Source: Aliivibrio sp. S4MY1 | Lineage (GTDB): Bacteria; Pseudomonadota; Gammaproteobacteria; Enterobacterales; Vibrionaceae | NCBI RefSeq assembly: GCF_028765545.1 | Contig: NZ_JARACP010000007.1 | Location: forward strand, 178,043-242,042 | Direction of reading: 5' to 3' | DNA length: 64,000 bases | Shown: positions 21,052 to 30,259 of the stretch, piece after piece | Layout of the letters: every line of letters starts with the position of its first letter | Numbering within the stretch: position 1 is the first letter of the stretch | Translations under genes and position numbers: made by a program | The notes under the pieces: model-generated | What the model saw: only the letters and a program-made list of their open reading frames with translations | Told to the model about the DNA's origin: nothing | Databases searched by the model: none

Positions 21052-21074
21052 AATTCTATCTACTCCATTAATTC

Positions 21075-22253
21075 TTAGTGTTTTTCGTCAGAAAAATCTG
21101 AAGAGTGTTTTTGTAGGTATTTCAATACAAGTGACTTACTGTCTGTATCGAAGTTAACGAATGCCATCATACCGTCAAACATACCAGGCCATGTGTTAGA
21201 ATCGAAGTGCGCTTCAGCTGGTTGTGTGTGACATACAGAACAGTTTGTTTTGTATGACTCTTCCGCTTTCTGCCAAACTGTAGTGTAATCAGGTAAGAAA
21301 TCTTCTTTCTTCATCCATAGATTTACAGTTACACGCTGCCAAGGCAGACCTGTTAGATCATCTTCTTTAGTTTCAAATTTCTGAACAAATTCATCGTTCT
21401 GAGCTGCATCTTTAAGTAAAGCACCTACCGCAATGTTCATACCAAAATCTTCTTGGATAACACGACCGAAGCCTTTAACTTTACGCCAACCTTCAATAGC
21501 AACTTTCATTGCATCGCCTTTCTCTTCAAGTACAGTAACTTGAGAGGCAGGGTTTAATAGGCCAGCTTCAATTGTTAATTTAGCATCTTCATACATTGGA
21601 AGGTGACGAACTGAAACATAAGTTTGACCATCTTCGTATTTAGTGTTGCTTGCTAGTTGAGTTAACTCACTAACCATACCGCCAGAGCTATCCATATTTG
21701 CAGGAAGGCTATGTGCAATACCTTTATGACAATCTACACAACTTTGATCACGCTCTTTTGCACCTTGCATTTGAATACGTGCTGTAGGTTGCATTTTAGA
21801 GAAATCCATGCCGTCATAGTCATGACAGTTACGGCACTCAAGAGATTTGTTTGCGCTAAAGCGATCCCATTCATGTTGGGCTAAAACGATACGACGCTCT
21901 TCAAATTTCTCTGGAGTATCAATAAAACCGAATACGTGTGCAAATACTTCCTTACTTGCTTGCATTTTACGAGCAATCTTTGAAGTCCATTCATGAGGAA
22001 CGTGACAGTCAGGACATGTAGCACGAACACCAGAACGGTTTTTATCGTGAATAGTGCCTGCGTATTCAGGTGCAATATTATCAGCGTGACAGCTTACACA
22101 GAACTCTTCAGTGTTCGTTGCTTCTAACGCAACATTAAAGCCACCCCAGAAAATAACACCTGCGATGAAACCACCAAGGGTAAGTACACCCAAGCTGATA
22201 TGAACACTCGGGCGGGCAAAAACCGACCAAGCTTTTTTAAGTAATGACATCAT
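21075..22253 (-). CDS. torC: Membrane-anchored pentahaem cytochrome c of TMAO respiration
   Basis: A NapC/NirT-type cytochrome that passes quinol electrons to TorA. An N-terminal membrane anchor (about residues 17-40) is followed by four CXXCH sites (CVSCH, CPDCH, CRNCH, CVDCH) and a C-terminal monohaem domain with a fifth, CSVCH. This is the TorC layout. At 392 residues it is full length. It is 23 bp upstream of torA and downstream of torE. Confidence 0.95.
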   Translation of the reverse strand: MMSLLKKAWSVFARPSVHISLGVLTLGGFIAGVIFWGGFNVALEATNTEEFCVSCHADNIAPEYAGTIHDKNRSGVRATCPDCHVPHEWTSKIARKMQASKEVFAHVFGFIDTPEKFEERRIVLAQHEWDRFSANKSLECRNCHDYDGMDFSKMQPTARIQMQGAKERDQSCVDCHKGIAHSLPANMDSSGGMVSELTQLASNTKYEDGQTYVSVRHLPMYEDAKLTIEAGLLNPASQVTVLEEKGDAMKVAIEGWRKVKGFGRVIQEDFGMNIAVGALLKDAAQNDEFVQKFETKEDDLTGLPWQRVTVNLWMKKEDFLPDYTTVWQKAEESYKTNCSVCHTQPAEAHFDSNTWPGMFDGMMAFVNFDTDSKSLVLKYLQKHSSDFSDEKH

Positions 22254-22310
22254 AATTGCTTCTCTTTAAATAATTCTAATTTGTTATAGCTGGCGATACT
22301 TAAAAAAGAA

Positions 22311-22487
22311 TCAACCACCATGACCTGGCATACCAAAAAACAGCATCTGCATGAACCATACAGAGAAACCGTAAGCACCAACCACACCCACACTTAGAAT
22401 TGGGAAAAGAACAACCGTAATGAAGAAAAATGCTTTCCATTCAGAAGAACGTTCTGCTCCATCGTTTTGCTTTATTGCATTGCTCAT
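22311..22487 (-). CDS. torE: Small membrane protein TorE
   Basis: A 58-residue frame starting MSNAIKQNDG and ending FFGMPGHGG, with one membrane span at about residues 18-48. Size, position ahead of torC and the GMPGHGG-type tail match TorE of torECA operons (NapE/TorE family). AGGAAT precedes the ATG. Its role in TMAO respiration is not well defined. Confidence 0.85.
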   Translation of the reverse strand: MSNAIKQNDGAERSSEWKAFFFITVVLFPILSVGVVGAYGFSVWFMQMLFFGMPGHGG

Positions 22488-22711
22488 AATTTTATTCCTA
22501 GTTATCTTTCTACTTTATAAATATAGAAAATGTTAACAAGTTGTCGAACCTATCTGACATAGATTTTAATCCCTCACAAATAGTGCTTCAATTAAATTTT
22601 CAAGATAAACCCTTTTATCGACTAGTTTTTTGCGTTCATCCAGAGATATATTTAATTGAAAAGTAATGTATAAAAATATTAATGTTTGTGACAAATTAAT
22701 TTTATGTAAAT

Positions 22712-22723
22712 ATTGTTAACAAT
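22712..22723. promoter_or_regulatory. Palindrome ATTGTTAACAAT in the tor leader
   Basis: A perfect 12-bp palindrome about 225 bp upstream of torE and just downstream of the inferred transcription start. It could be an operator or part of an RNA structure. The binding protein is unknown. Confidence 0.35.
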
Positions 22724-22738
22724 GTTAAATACCTCTAA

Positions 22739-22781
22739 AGGATAGGTAACTTTGACAACTTTACTAATTGATCTATATCAA
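22739..22781 (-). promoter_or_regulatory. Candidate FNR-dependent promoter of torECA
   Basis: TTGATCTATATCAA at 22768-22781 matches the FNR consensus TTGAT-N4-ATCAA exactly. On the minus strand a TATCCT -10 element (22744-22739) puts the start near 22732 and the box centre at about -42, the class II position. That leaves a leader of about 245 nt before torE. The 22488-22815 intergenic region holds nothing else recognised besides the palindrome. Confidence 0.6.
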
Positions 22782-22815
22782 ATTTAGCACCCTATTATAA
22801 AGTAGCACGTAAATA

Positions 22816-23124
22816 TTACGCTATCGGTTTCTTTGTTAAGCAATCTTGGCATAAACACTCCGAATTCTCAGAAACAATACCCACATCACGAGTTTCGCCC
22901 TCAAAACACCAACATGTTTCTTTACCCATTTTGATATCACATTGAGCTGGTTTTGTGCACTCAGGGCAAGTATGTGTTGTTGCTTTGCTTGATAACCGAT
23001 CCATCACGCAGTCTCTTTCTTCATCAGTCATTGATTTCCACTCTATGATCTCAGTGATAGTACGTTTACAACCAATACAAATGCCGTCTTCGTTTTTACA
23101 AGCTGCAATACAAGGTGTTTTCAT
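22816..23124 (-). CDS. DUF1289 and Cys-rich CWC domain protein
   Basis: A 102-residue cysteine-rich protein. The N-terminal half (CIAACKNEDGICIGCKRT, then EWKSMTDEER) is a DUF1289 domain. The C-terminal half has CPECTKPAQC, CWCFEG and CLCQDC, matching the Cys-rich CWC family. The cysteine pairs suggest metal binding. The function is unknown. It lies just beyond the tor promoter region and runs in the same direction. Confidence 0.8.
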   Translation of the reverse strand: MKTPCIAACKNEDGICIGCKRTITEIIEWKSMTDEERDCVMDRLSSKATTHTCPECTKPAQCDIKMGKETCWCFEGETRDVGIVSENSECLCQDCLTKKPIA

Positions 23125-23210
23125 CTTTACTTCTCTCTATGTCCTTTAAATCCCATACAAGTCATGGGATAATCATTGGAATTCAACATCGTTATTATTA
23201 GGAATGATTT

Positions 23211-23729
23211 ATGGCACTAAGCTTACAAGAGCAAATGCTAAAAGCTGGGTTAGTGAACCAAAAGAAAGTAGCAAAAGCAAAGAAAGCTTCAAAAAAATCA
23301 CGCGTTCAAAATCGTGAAGCAAAAGCGGCTGTAGAATTGAACAAAGCAGCTCAAGCTGAAAAAGACAAAGAACTAAGCTTGAAACACAAAGCCGAGAAAG
23401 ATCAGAAGGAATTAACCGCTCAAATCAAACAATTGATCACTGCAAATAAACTAGATCGCTCTCACGGTGACATTGGTTATAACTTTACTGACGGAACTTT
23501 AGTCAAAAAAATGTATGTTGATAAGACAATGCAAACACAATTAGTTGCTGGCCGTCTTGCTATCGTGCACTTTAATGACGATTACGAAATTGTCCCTGCT
23601 GGTGTGGCTGATAAGATTACCTTACGTGATGAATCAGTTGTTGTGCTTAACAACGTAATAGCGGAAGATGCACAGGATGAAGACGACCCGTATGCGGAAT
23701 TCGTTATTCCTGATGATTTAATGTGGTAA
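23211..23729 (+). CDS. yaiL: DUF2058 (YaiL-like) nucleoid/polynucleotide-associated protein
   Basis: A 172-residue protein. The first ~70 residues are strongly basic and helical (KKVAKAKKASKKSRVQNREAK), and the C-terminal half is globular (RSHGDIGYNFTDGTLVKKMYVD). This matches the DUF2058/YaiL family, described as nucleoprotein or polynucleotide-associated. The molecular role is not established. It is followed at 4 bp by a small basic gene, probably in one transcript. Confidence 0.8.
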   Translation: MALSLQEQMLKAGLVNQKKVAKAKKASKKSRVQNREAKAAVELNKAAQAEKDKELSLKHKAEKDQKELTAQIKQLITANKLDRSHGDIGYNFTDGTLVKKMYVDKTMQTQLVAGRLAIVHFNDDYEIVPAGVADKITLRDESVVVLNNVIAEDAQDEDDPYAEFVIPDDLMW

Positions 23730-23733
23730 AACA

Positions 23734-23922
23734 ATGAGCCGTAAAAACAAAGTTAAAGAGACTCTTTTAAAGAAACACCGCAGAACCCAAACTAAAAACA
23801 GCCGTTCGCATAATAAGCCAAAATACATCAGCAAAGCTGATCGTGAAAAAATGGCTCTTGAAGCAGAGCAAGCAACAGTAGAGTCTGAAAAGACAGAACA
23901 AATAACGCCATCAGAAGAATAA
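23734..23922 (+). CDS. Small basic DUF2986-like protein
   Basis: A 62-residue protein, very basic in the first 45 residues (SRKNKVKETLLKKHRRTQTK) with an acidic tail. It looks like the DUF2986 family seen in vibrios. The function is unknown; the charge suggests RNA or ribosome binding. It starts 4 bp after the DUF2058 gene and is followed by a strong terminator. Confidence 0.75.
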   Translation: MSRKNKVKETLLKKHRRTQTKNSRSHNKPKYISKADREKMALEAEQATVESEKTEQITPSEE

Positions 23923-23941
23923 TATTCTGGTCAAGTGATAC

Positions 23942-23981
23942 AAAAAAGCCTCATTGTTATAATAAACAATGAGGCTTTTTT
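23942..23981. terminator. Bidirectional terminator between the DUF2986 gene and yjjG
   Basis: A long perfect stem, AAAAAAGCCTCATTGTT with AACAATGAGGCTTTTTT, lies between convergent genes and is flanked by A and T runs. Confidence 0.9.
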
Positions 23982-24019
23982 ATAATAGCAACATAGTAGT
24001 TTACTGCGTAATAAAGCTT

Positions 24020-24700
24020 CTAAGCGCTATGTAGCAGTTCTTGCAACTCATTGAGTGTCTTAACTGTATATGTTGGTTTAACACCTTCAGGGCATGCTTG
24101 TTGTGTTGCATTTAACCAACATGTGTCAATACCTACATTCATACCACCAAGAACATCTGAGTCTGGATTATCCCCTACCATTAATACTCCAGGTAAGTTT
24201 ACTTTTCCCATTTGAGAAAACGTATGCTCAAAAATACGCTTATCCGGTTTCGCTACACCAACTTGTTCAGAGATAATAATCAACTCAAAGTAGCGGCTAA
24301 ACTCTGTTTTTTCTAAACGAATTTTCTGTAGCTCAGTAAATCCATTAGTTATGATCCCCATCTTCACATTATTCGCTAACAAAGAATCAAGTAATTCTCT
24401 TGCACCATCTAATGGTGTGCAAATATCTGCCATTGCCATCATAAAAGCACTGTTCATCGCTTTTGGTGTAACGCCTACTTTCTTTGCCCACTCTTCAAAT
24501 CGCGTTTCTTGCAGCTGCTGAGCGGTAATTTCATTATTTTGGTATTGCACCCATAATGGTTTGTTAACCAATTGATATTCAATGAATTGTTCTTTACTAA
24601 AATTAATTCCATATCCTTCAAACATACGTTGCAAACCTGCAAACGCATCGAAATGAAAAAGAGTTTCATCGGCATCAAATAATATCCATTGGTACTTCAT
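24020..24700 (-). CDS. yjjG: HAD-family pyrimidine 5'-nucleotidase YjjG
   Basis: A 226-residue haloacid-dehalogenase phosphatase. Motif I is FDADETLF, motif II is IITNGF, a lysine lies at VAKPDKRIF and motif III is MVGDNPDSD. The opening and cap match E. coli YjjG, which removes phosphate from dUMP, dTMP and non-canonical pyrimidine nucleotides. It is 36 bp downstream of modC and could be read from that operon. Confidence 0.9.
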   Translation of the reverse strand: MKYQWILFDADETLFHFDAFAGLQRMFEGYGINFSKEQFIEYQLVNKPLWVQYQNNEITAQQLQETRFEEWAKKVGVTPKAMNSAFMMAMADICTPLDGARELLDSLLANNVKMGIITNGFTELQKIRLEKTEFSRYFELIIISEQVGVAKPDKRIFEHTFSQMGKVNLPGVLMVGDNPDSDVLGGMNVGIDTCWLNATQQACPEGVKPTYTVKTLNELQELLHSA

Positions 24701-24736
24701 ATTTACTTCCTTTATGAGCTTATATTTTCATGATCT

Positions 24737-25831
24737 TTATTTTGAGCATAAGTCTGATTGAGTCACACTTACACCTTTAATTTGTGCAAACCAGTGTTGC
24801 CCAACGTCTAATGCAAGTTCTTCTTGTGCCCAGCGTGTAATATTGGCCCACAGTATATGTCCAGATAAATTCAATTTAACTGCTACTACATCGTTTTCTT
24901 TATCTTCCGTTAAGCTGTCGATGATTACTGGAAGAATGTTACGAATAGAGCTTTGCTCTGGTTGTTTTTTTATCAAAGAAACGTCATTAGCTCTAATACG
25001 TAATCGAATTTTTTGCCCTTCTTCCGTACACTCACAAGGCGCCTTAACCCAAATACCTTGCTGAGAATCATTTAAGGTGACTAATGTCATAGGGTGCTCT
25101 GAATGTAATTCAGTTATATATCCTTCCAATAACGCGGAATGCTCTGATGCATTTAACCAAGGACGCATTAATGGTGACCCCCATACATCGGTAATATCTC
25201 CCGATAGGCTTACTTTACCCTGATTCAGTAAAATCATATGATCGGCTAATCGTAAAATTTCATCTAAACTGTGGGTTACATAAATAATCGGGGTTTGGAT
25301 CTCTTTAGCTAGTCTTTCTAAATATGGCATTACTTCATGTTTTCTTGGTAGATCTAAAGAGGCTAATGGTTCATCCATAATAAGCAATGTAGGCTCTGAT
25401 AAGATAGCTCGGCCAATCGCCACTCTTTGCTTCTCACCACCAGACAATGAATGTGGATATCGTTGCAGCAGAGATTCAATGTCTAACAGCTTTACGACAT
25501 CATCAAATAAATGCGTTCTTTTTCCATTGCATCCATACAGCAAATTTCCTTCCACTTTATAATGAGGAAATAGACGTGCATCTTGAAAAACATAACCAAC
25601 ATGACGCTGCTCTGGCGGTATAGAGACTTTATTCTCAGAATCAAATAATACGGAGTTATTAAGAGTGATTCGCCCTGAATCTGGTGAGCTAAGCCCACTA
25701 ATTATATTAGCAAGTGAGGACTTACCTGCACCCGAACGCCCGAAAACGGCACTGATCCCGAATGAGGGTAACGTTAACTGAACATCAAGATTCAAATCAC
25801 CTAATTGTTTTTTTATATCAATGACTAACAT
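24737..25831 (-). CDS. modC: Molybdate ABC transporter ATP-binding protein
   Basis: A 364-residue ATPase. Walker A is GRSGAGKSSL, the signature is LSGGEKQR, Walker B is LLIMDEP and the H-loop is YVTHS. A C-terminal TOBE/molybdate-binding region follows (about 290-360). It powers molybdate import, supplying the molybdopterin cofactor that TorA in this window needs. It lies 3 bp after modB. Confidence 0.95.
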   Translation of the reverse strand: MLVIDIKKQLGDLNLDVQLTLPSFGISAVFGRSGAGKSSLANIISGLSSPDSGRITLNNSVLFDSENKVSIPPEQRHVGYVFQDARLFPHYKVEGNLLYGCNGKRTHLFDDVVKLLDIESLLQRYPHSLSGGEKQRVAIGRAILSEPTLLIMDEPLASLDLPRKHEVMPYLERLAKEIQTPIIYVTHSLDEILRLADHMILLNQGKVSLSGDITDVWGSPLMRPWLNASEHSALLEGYITELHSEHPMTLVTLNDSQQGIWVKAPCECTEEGQKIRLRIRANDVSLIKKQPEQSSIRNILPVIIDSLTEDKENDVVAVKLNLSGHILWANITRWAQEELALDVGQHWFAQIKGVSVTQSDLCSK

Positions 25832-25834
25832 GAA

Positions 25835-26524
25835 TTACCCCATTAACCTTTTTTTGCTGGCTCGCGCTAACCATTCTGAGAGTAATAATGAGATTAAAGC
25901 AACAATAATAGAAATGACACACAAGCGTGCTGCCTCCATTTCTGCCCCAGGGATTTCAATATAACTGAACATAGCAAGAGGAAGCGTTCGAGTCTCACCC
26001 TCTATATTTGAGACGAAACTGATCGTTGCACCAAACTCACCTAAACTTCGTGCAAAAGCTAATACCGCACCAGTTAAAATACCCGGCAACATTAAAGGAA
26101 GCGTAATAGTAGAGAATACTTTGGTGCGTGAAGCGCCGAGTGTTCTTGCCGCCTGTTCTAATTTTTGGTCGACTGATTCTAAAGCAAGACGAATCGCCCG
26201 AACCATTAATGGCAACGCTACAATCGCAGAGGCCAACGCTGCCCCTTTCCAATTAAAGCTAAAGGTTAAACCAAATAACTCATATAACCATTTACCAATA
26301 ATACCTTGTCGCCCCATAGAGATAAGCAACAAATAACCAATAACGACAGGTGGTAACACTAAGGGAAGATGAATTAAACCATCAAGTAAGCCCTTTCCTT
26401 TAAATTCACAGCGAGCTAATACCCAAGCTAAAAGAATACCAATTGGCAAAGAAAAGCTAACAGCAATACCCGCAATTTTTAAACTTAATAATAAAGCCTC
26501 TACTTCGTAATCCGTTAATATCAT
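25835..26524 (-). CDS. modB: Molybdate ABC transporter permease
   Basis: A 229-residue inner-membrane permease with five or six spans and the EAA loop EQAARTLGASRTKVFSTITLP. It matches ModB in size and order. It overlaps modA by one base and precedes modC by 3 bp. Confidence 0.95.
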   Translation of the reverse strand: MILTDYEVEALLLSLKIAGIAVSFSLPIGILLAWVLARCEFKGKGLLDGLIHLPLVLPPVVIGYLLLISMGRQGIIGKWLYELFGLTFSFNWKGAALASAIVALPLMVRAIRLALESVDQKLEQAARTLGASRTKVFSTITLPLMLPGILTGAVLAFARSLGEFGATISFVSNIEGETRTLPLAMFSYIEIPGAEMEAARLCVISIIVALISLLLSEWLARASKKRLMG

Positions 26525-27258
26525 TAGATAGTCGTAAATCCATAAGAAATAAATGTATTTTTTGCTTCATCAGACAATAGATATTGGTAAAAACGAGTCA
26601 CTTTCTCTGAGTTTTTATTTTTAATAATTGCCATTGGGTAGATAATCGGATCATGTGAATCCGCAGGAAACTCTTCAACAATTGTGGCTCCTTTCGATAG
26701 CAGTGCATCTGTTTTATACACAATTCCGACAGGAGCTTCATCACGCTCAACAAACAATAAAGCTGATCGAACATTGTTACCTGAAGCTATATGATCTTTT
26801 ATTTCTGGCCAACGAAACTGTTTTTCTAAACTTTGTTTACCATAGATCCCAGCAGGCACATGTCTTGGATCAGCCATTGCGATTCGGAAGCCTTTTTGCC
26901 CAATAAACCACTGCCATGTATTTTCTTTTGGGGTTGTTTTAGAAGCTATTAATACGAGACTATTTCGTAATAAATTGACTTTACTTGCAGTATCAATTTG
27001 ATCTTGCTCTTCCAAATAATCCATCCATTTAGTGTTTGCAGAAAGATAAATATCTGCTGGTGCGCCATTGGCTATTTGTCGAGCCAGTGACGATGAACCT
27101 GCATAGCTAACACGGACTCGATCACCGGTTTTATCTTGATAACCATCAACAATGTCATTCATTACATTGGTTAAGGACGAAGCAGCATAAACAGTAACAT
27201 TCGCTGATACCGATAAAGAACTAAACACCAATACTAAAAATAATGTCAATCGAGACAT
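26524..27258 (-). CDS. modA: Molybdate-binding periplasmic protein
   Basis: A 244-residue family 1 binding protein. A signal peptide (MSRLTLFLVLVFSSLSVSA) is followed by NVTVYAASSLTNVMNDI, the ModA start with the oxyanion-contacting serines. The ATG at 27258 has AAGGAAGG upstream. A longer reading from 27300 would overlap cobQ and bury the signal peptide, so I rejected it. It begins 13 bp after cobQ. Confidence 0.95.
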   Translation of the reverse strand: MSRLTLFLVLVFSSLSVSANVTVYAASSLTNVMNDIVDGYQDKTGDRVRVSYAGSSSLARQIANGAPADIYLSANTKWMDYLEEQDQIDTASKVNLLRNSLVLIASKTTPKENTWQWFIGQKGFRIAMADPRHVPAGIYGKQSLEKQFRWPEIKDHIASGNNVRSALLFVERDEAPVGIVYKTDALLSKGATIVEEFPADSHDPIIYPMAIIKNKNSEKVTRFYQYLLSDEAKNTFISYGFTTI

Positions 27259-27271
27259 ACTTATACCTTCC

Positions 27272-28777
27272 TTAATAAGCCGCTTTTTTTTCAAATTCAT
27301 TTGGCCAGATCTGTGATAGATCTAAACTCTCTTCTATAGACTCAGCAATGCGCTCAATCGCTTCTTCTTGAATCGCATCCATATCTATCGCTTTATTCTC
27401 TTTTAACCCGGCCCAAGACAGAATCACTTCAAATGCGCTTGGTTCATCAAAAATACCATGTAAATAAGTACCAAAAATGGTGCTTTCATCATTAAGTGTA
27501 CCATCATGCCTTACAATACTCTCATTTGTAATTGAGATAGGGGAATGATTATCACCCCCTTTTTCCTCTTCTTTTATGTAAGTACTTACTCCTGCATGAA
27601 TCTCGTATCCTTTGACTTTTACTGTCTCTTGGTTTGGTAACTTAAGATCTCCTTCGACTAACGTTAATTGTTTTTGTTTTTTAAGTTCCGTCGTAATAGA
27701 TAAATACCCTAAGCCTGCAATAGATGAGGCTTTTCCTTCAAGACCAAGTGGATCGGAAAGGTTTTTACCTAACATTTGATAACCACCACAAATGCCCATG
27801 ACTTTACCGCCATAACGTAAATGCCTTTCAATGTCTTTATCCCAACCTTGCGATTTAAGATAATGTAAGTCGGCTTGCACAGATTTACTGCCGGGAAGAA
27901 TAATGAAATCAGCGCCTGATAATGATTGCCCCTTGCCTACAAACTGAAGATCTATTTCAGGATGTAAGCGTAATGGATCAAAATCAGTATGGTTACTAAT
28001 CCGAGTCACAACTGGGACCTTTACAACAAACTTCCCTTTCTCCTGCTGTTCACTCTTAATCGCATCTTCCGCTTCTAGGTTTAACCCATGCAAATAAGGA
28101 ATAACGCCTAACACTGGTTTACCTGTTTTTTCTTCTAACCACTCGAGACCGGGAACAAGTAAAGAGATATCACCACGAAAGCGGTTAATAACAAACCCTT
28201 TTACACGTGCTTGTTCTGATTTTGAAAGAAGAGCTAATGTGCCATAAAGATGAGCAAAAACACCACCACGATCGATATCTGCAACAATAATAACCGGAAC
28301 ATCAGCCGCTTCAGCAAACCCCATATTGGCTATATCGTTTTCACGTAAGTTGATTTCTGCTGGACTTCCTGCCCCTTCAATAACAACACATTGATAATTA
28401 TCAGTTAGATAAGAAAACGATTCCAAAACATAAGGCATGGCTAATTTTTTGTAATCTTGAAAGCCCCAAGCATCCATTGTTTCAATGGCTTTACCTTGAA
28501 CAATTACTTGAGCACCAATATCTGTGTTTGGTTTTAATAAAATAGGATTCATATGAACATGAGGCTTAACTCTTGCGGCATCAGCTTGAAGAGCTTGGGC
28601 ACGGCCAATTTCCCCTCCCTCTTCAGTTACTGCACTGTTGAGTGCCATATTCTGTGGTTTAAAAGGGGCAACTTGGATCCCTTTATTGGCAAGAACTCGG
28701 CATAAGCCTGCCACTAACACAGTTTTGCCTGCATCAGAAGTGGTTCCTTGAACCATCAGCGGGGAAATTTTATTCAT
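27272..28777 (-). CDS. cobQ: Cobyric acid synthase
   Basis: Glutamine-dependent amidation of adenosylcobyrinic a,c-diamide in cobalamin synthesis. It has 501 residues with a DTBS-like N-terminal ATPase ([18 protein letters not shown], then [10 protein letters not shown]) and a C-terminal class I glutaminase-like domain ([11 protein letters not shown]; His in [10 protein letters not shown]). It lies immediately upstream of modABC, an unusual pairing. I see no cobalamin riboswitch in the 210-bp leader, so it may not be controlled by B12. Confidence 0.94.
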   Translation of the reverse strand: MNKISPLMVQGTTSDAGKTVLVAGLCRVLANKGIQVAPFKPQNMALNSAVTEEGGEIGRAQALQADAARVKPHVHMNPILLKPNTDIGAQVIVQGKAIETMDAWGFQDYKKLAMPYVLESFSYLTDNYQCVVIEGAGSPAEINLRENDIANMGFAEAADVPVIIVADIDRGGVFAHLYGTLALLSKSEQARVKGFVINRFRGDISLLVPGLEWLEEKTGKPVLGVIPYLHGLNLEAEDAIKSEQQEKGKFVVKVPVVTRISNHTDFDPLRLHPEIDLQFVGKGQSLSGADFIILPGSKSVQADLHYLKSQGWDKDIERHLRYGGKVMGICGGYQMLGKNLSDPLGLEGKASSIAGLGYLSITTELKKQKQLTLVEGDLKLPNQETVKVKGYEIHAGVSTYIKEEEKGGDNHSPISITNESIVRHDGTLNDESTIFGTYLHGIFDEPSAFEVILSWAGLKENKAIDMDAIQEEAIERIAESIEESLDLSQIWPNEFEKKAAY

Positions 28778-28808
28778 AATTCCATCTATTTACGTTAGAT
28801 ATTAAGCC

Positions 28809-28823
28809 AATGATATTATCATT
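28809..28823. promoter_or_regulatory. Palindrome upstream of cobQ (possible Fur-type operator)
   Basis: AATGATA-T-TATCATT is a perfect 7-1-7 inverted repeat about 32 bp upstream of the cobQ start. It resembles parts of Fur boxes but does not fit the standard 19-mer cleanly. The protein is unknown. Confidence 0.3.
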
Positions 28824-28989
28824 ATTCTCTATTAAGAGGGAGGGCCTGTTTATCTTCTTCATTTCTTAAGTTTAGATGAATGGAATATGAATAATTTACT
28901 CACGATAGATTCAAGCGTGTTTTGTTTTAATAACTCTATCGAAGCGACACCGCTTAAATTAACTCTTATGCATCACTTAAGGATCTATC

Positions 28990-29370
28990 ATGAAAAAAAC
29001 AATTATTGCTATTACCGCAGCTCTAATCTTATCTCCAACTATCGCTCTTGCAGGTAATGATGGTCACAACAATCATAAACAAGCACAATTTAATTATACA
29101 GGTCCTGTAAGCACAGTTACTGTTGCTGAGTTACTTAAAGATACAAGTATGTTTGCAGAAAAAAATGCCATTGTAGATGGAAAAATCATTCGACATATTC
29201 GTAAAGATAAATACCTATTCTCTGATGGTACAACAGAAATCCAAATTGAATTAGATGATGATATCTCATTACCATCAGCTATAAATGAAACCACGAAAGT
29301 ACGTTTATTTGGTGAATATAAAGGAGGTAGTACTCCAGAAATAGAAGTAGAGAGAATGCAAATTCTATAA
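28990..29370 (+). CDS. YgiW/BOF-family periplasmic OB-fold protein
   Basis: A 126-residue protein with a signal peptide (about residues 1-21, ending SPTIALA). It contains a bacterial OB-fold (BOF) domain: FNYTGPVSTVTVAELL, VDGKIIRHIRKDKYLFSDGT and VRLFGEY. YgiW-type members are periplasmic stress proteins whose exact ligand is uncertain. A terminator follows. Confidence 0.88.
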   Translation: MKKTIIAITAALILSPTIALAGNDGHNNHKQAQFNYTGPVSTVTVAELLKDTSMFAEKNAIVDGKIIRHIRKDKYLFSDGTTEIQIELDDDISLPSAINETTKVRLFGEYKGGSTPEIEVERMQIL

Positions 29371-29393
29371 AAACACCTACATATCATAACTTG

Positions 29394-29416
29394 GCCTGCA
29401 TATTGCAGGCTTTTTT
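29394..29416 (+). terminator. Terminator after the BOF-family gene
   Basis: GCCTGCA-TAT-TGCAGGC is followed by TTTTTT. Confidence 0.85.
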
Positions 29417-29450
29417 ATAGATAAAATTCATGAATGTTAGGTTATAAGTT

Positions 29451-29990
29451 ATGGAATCAACAAAATACATTAAAAAGGCACTTATATTGGCAACTGCATT
29501 GACTTCGTCAACAGCGATGGCCAATAACTTCCCTTATAGCTTTTTTGAAGCTCGAGTAGGAACTAGTCCTGGTACATTTGGAGCCCAAATTAACCAACAA
29601 TTTACAGAAAATTCTCACTTAGTTGGACAAATTGAAAGTAAATTTGAAGGTGATTGGGATATAAATGGTGGTATCGGTTTTAACGGTCCTATTAATGAAT
29701 TTGCTGATATTTATGGTCAGTTACTACTTCATAACGTAAAAGATAAATCAAGTGACAAATTTGGTGATCAAATGCTCACTGAAGTGAATTTTGGTTTTCG
29801 TGTTTGGCTAATGCAACAAATTGAAGTTGGTGCAAAATATGGCCAACTCTTTAATAGCGACACAAACAAAGATATTGGTAGCGTACATTTTCGCTTCCAC
29901 TCCACAGAGCAACTTTCTGTCGGTGCTGAAGCAAAATTCAGCGGTATCTATGGTGGTCAGATGATGATGACAGCAAGATTTACTTTCTAA
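29451..29990 (+). CDS. Small outer-membrane beta-barrel-like protein, unknown function
   Basis: A 179-residue protein with a signal peptide (cleavage likely after STAMA, about residue 24). Alternating hydrophobic and polar strands follow (GAQINQQF, LVGQIESKF, EVNFGFRVWL, EVGAKYGQLF), and the chain ends in MMTARFTF with a terminal phenylalanine. This is typical of outer-membrane barrels of about eight strands. I do not recognise the family. Confidence 0.7.
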   Translation: MESTKYIKKALILATALTSSTAMANNFPYSFFEARVGTSPGTFGAQINQQFTENSHLVGQIESKFEGDWDINGGIGFNGPINEFADIYGQLLLHNVKDKSSDKFGDQMLTEVNFGFRVWLMQQIEVGAKYGQLFNSDTNKDIGSVHFRFHSTEQLSVGAEAKFSGIYGGQMMMTARFTF

Positions 29991-30051
29991 TGAACTTAAG
30001 ATCGATTTAATATCTCCATACATTTTTAAGTAACTTAAAAGTCTGAATTAT

Positions 30052-30083
30052 AGGCTAATCAACTTACTTAAATATTAGCCTTT
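30052..30083 (+). terminator. Terminator-like hairpin after the barrel gene
   Basis: AGGCTAAT pairs with ATTAGCCT and is followed by a short T-run. Confidence 0.6.
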
Positions 30084-30108
30084 CGAGTCAATTTTAGAAA
30101 ATCAGCAT

Positions 30109-30147
30109 AAAGCCAGTGCGATTTATAATAAATTCACTGGCTTTTTT
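30109..30147 (+). terminator. Second terminator-like hairpin
   Basis: AAGCCAGTG pairs with CACTGGCTT and is followed by TTTTT. It lies only about 26 bp after the previous hairpin, so it may end a separate short transcript or back up the first. Confidence 0.7.
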
Positions 30148-30214
30148 GTTTCAAAAATAAGCATTCTTTAAATCAATCGAAAAACACTTGATTTCACTTC
30201 CTTTTACACCTAAC

Positions 30215-30247
30215 GTTGTTAACGTGTTGTTAACGTGTTGTTAAAAA
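30215..30247 (+). repeat. Three 11-bp tandem repeats before the transglycosylase gene
   Basis: Two exact copies of GTTGTTAACGT and a third diverging only in its last three bases (GTTGTTAAAAA) run directly into the ribosome site AAAAAGGA. The 11-bp period is about one DNA turn. Confidence 0.8.
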
Positions 30248-30259
30248 GGATATTACGAC

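Noticed and set aside
18873..21157. Several frames inside torA on both strands
   Set aside because: They are shadows of the strongly biased torA coding sequence.
28778..28989. Cobalamin riboswitch ahead of cobQ
   Set aside because: I looked for the B12-box pattern on the minus strand and found none.
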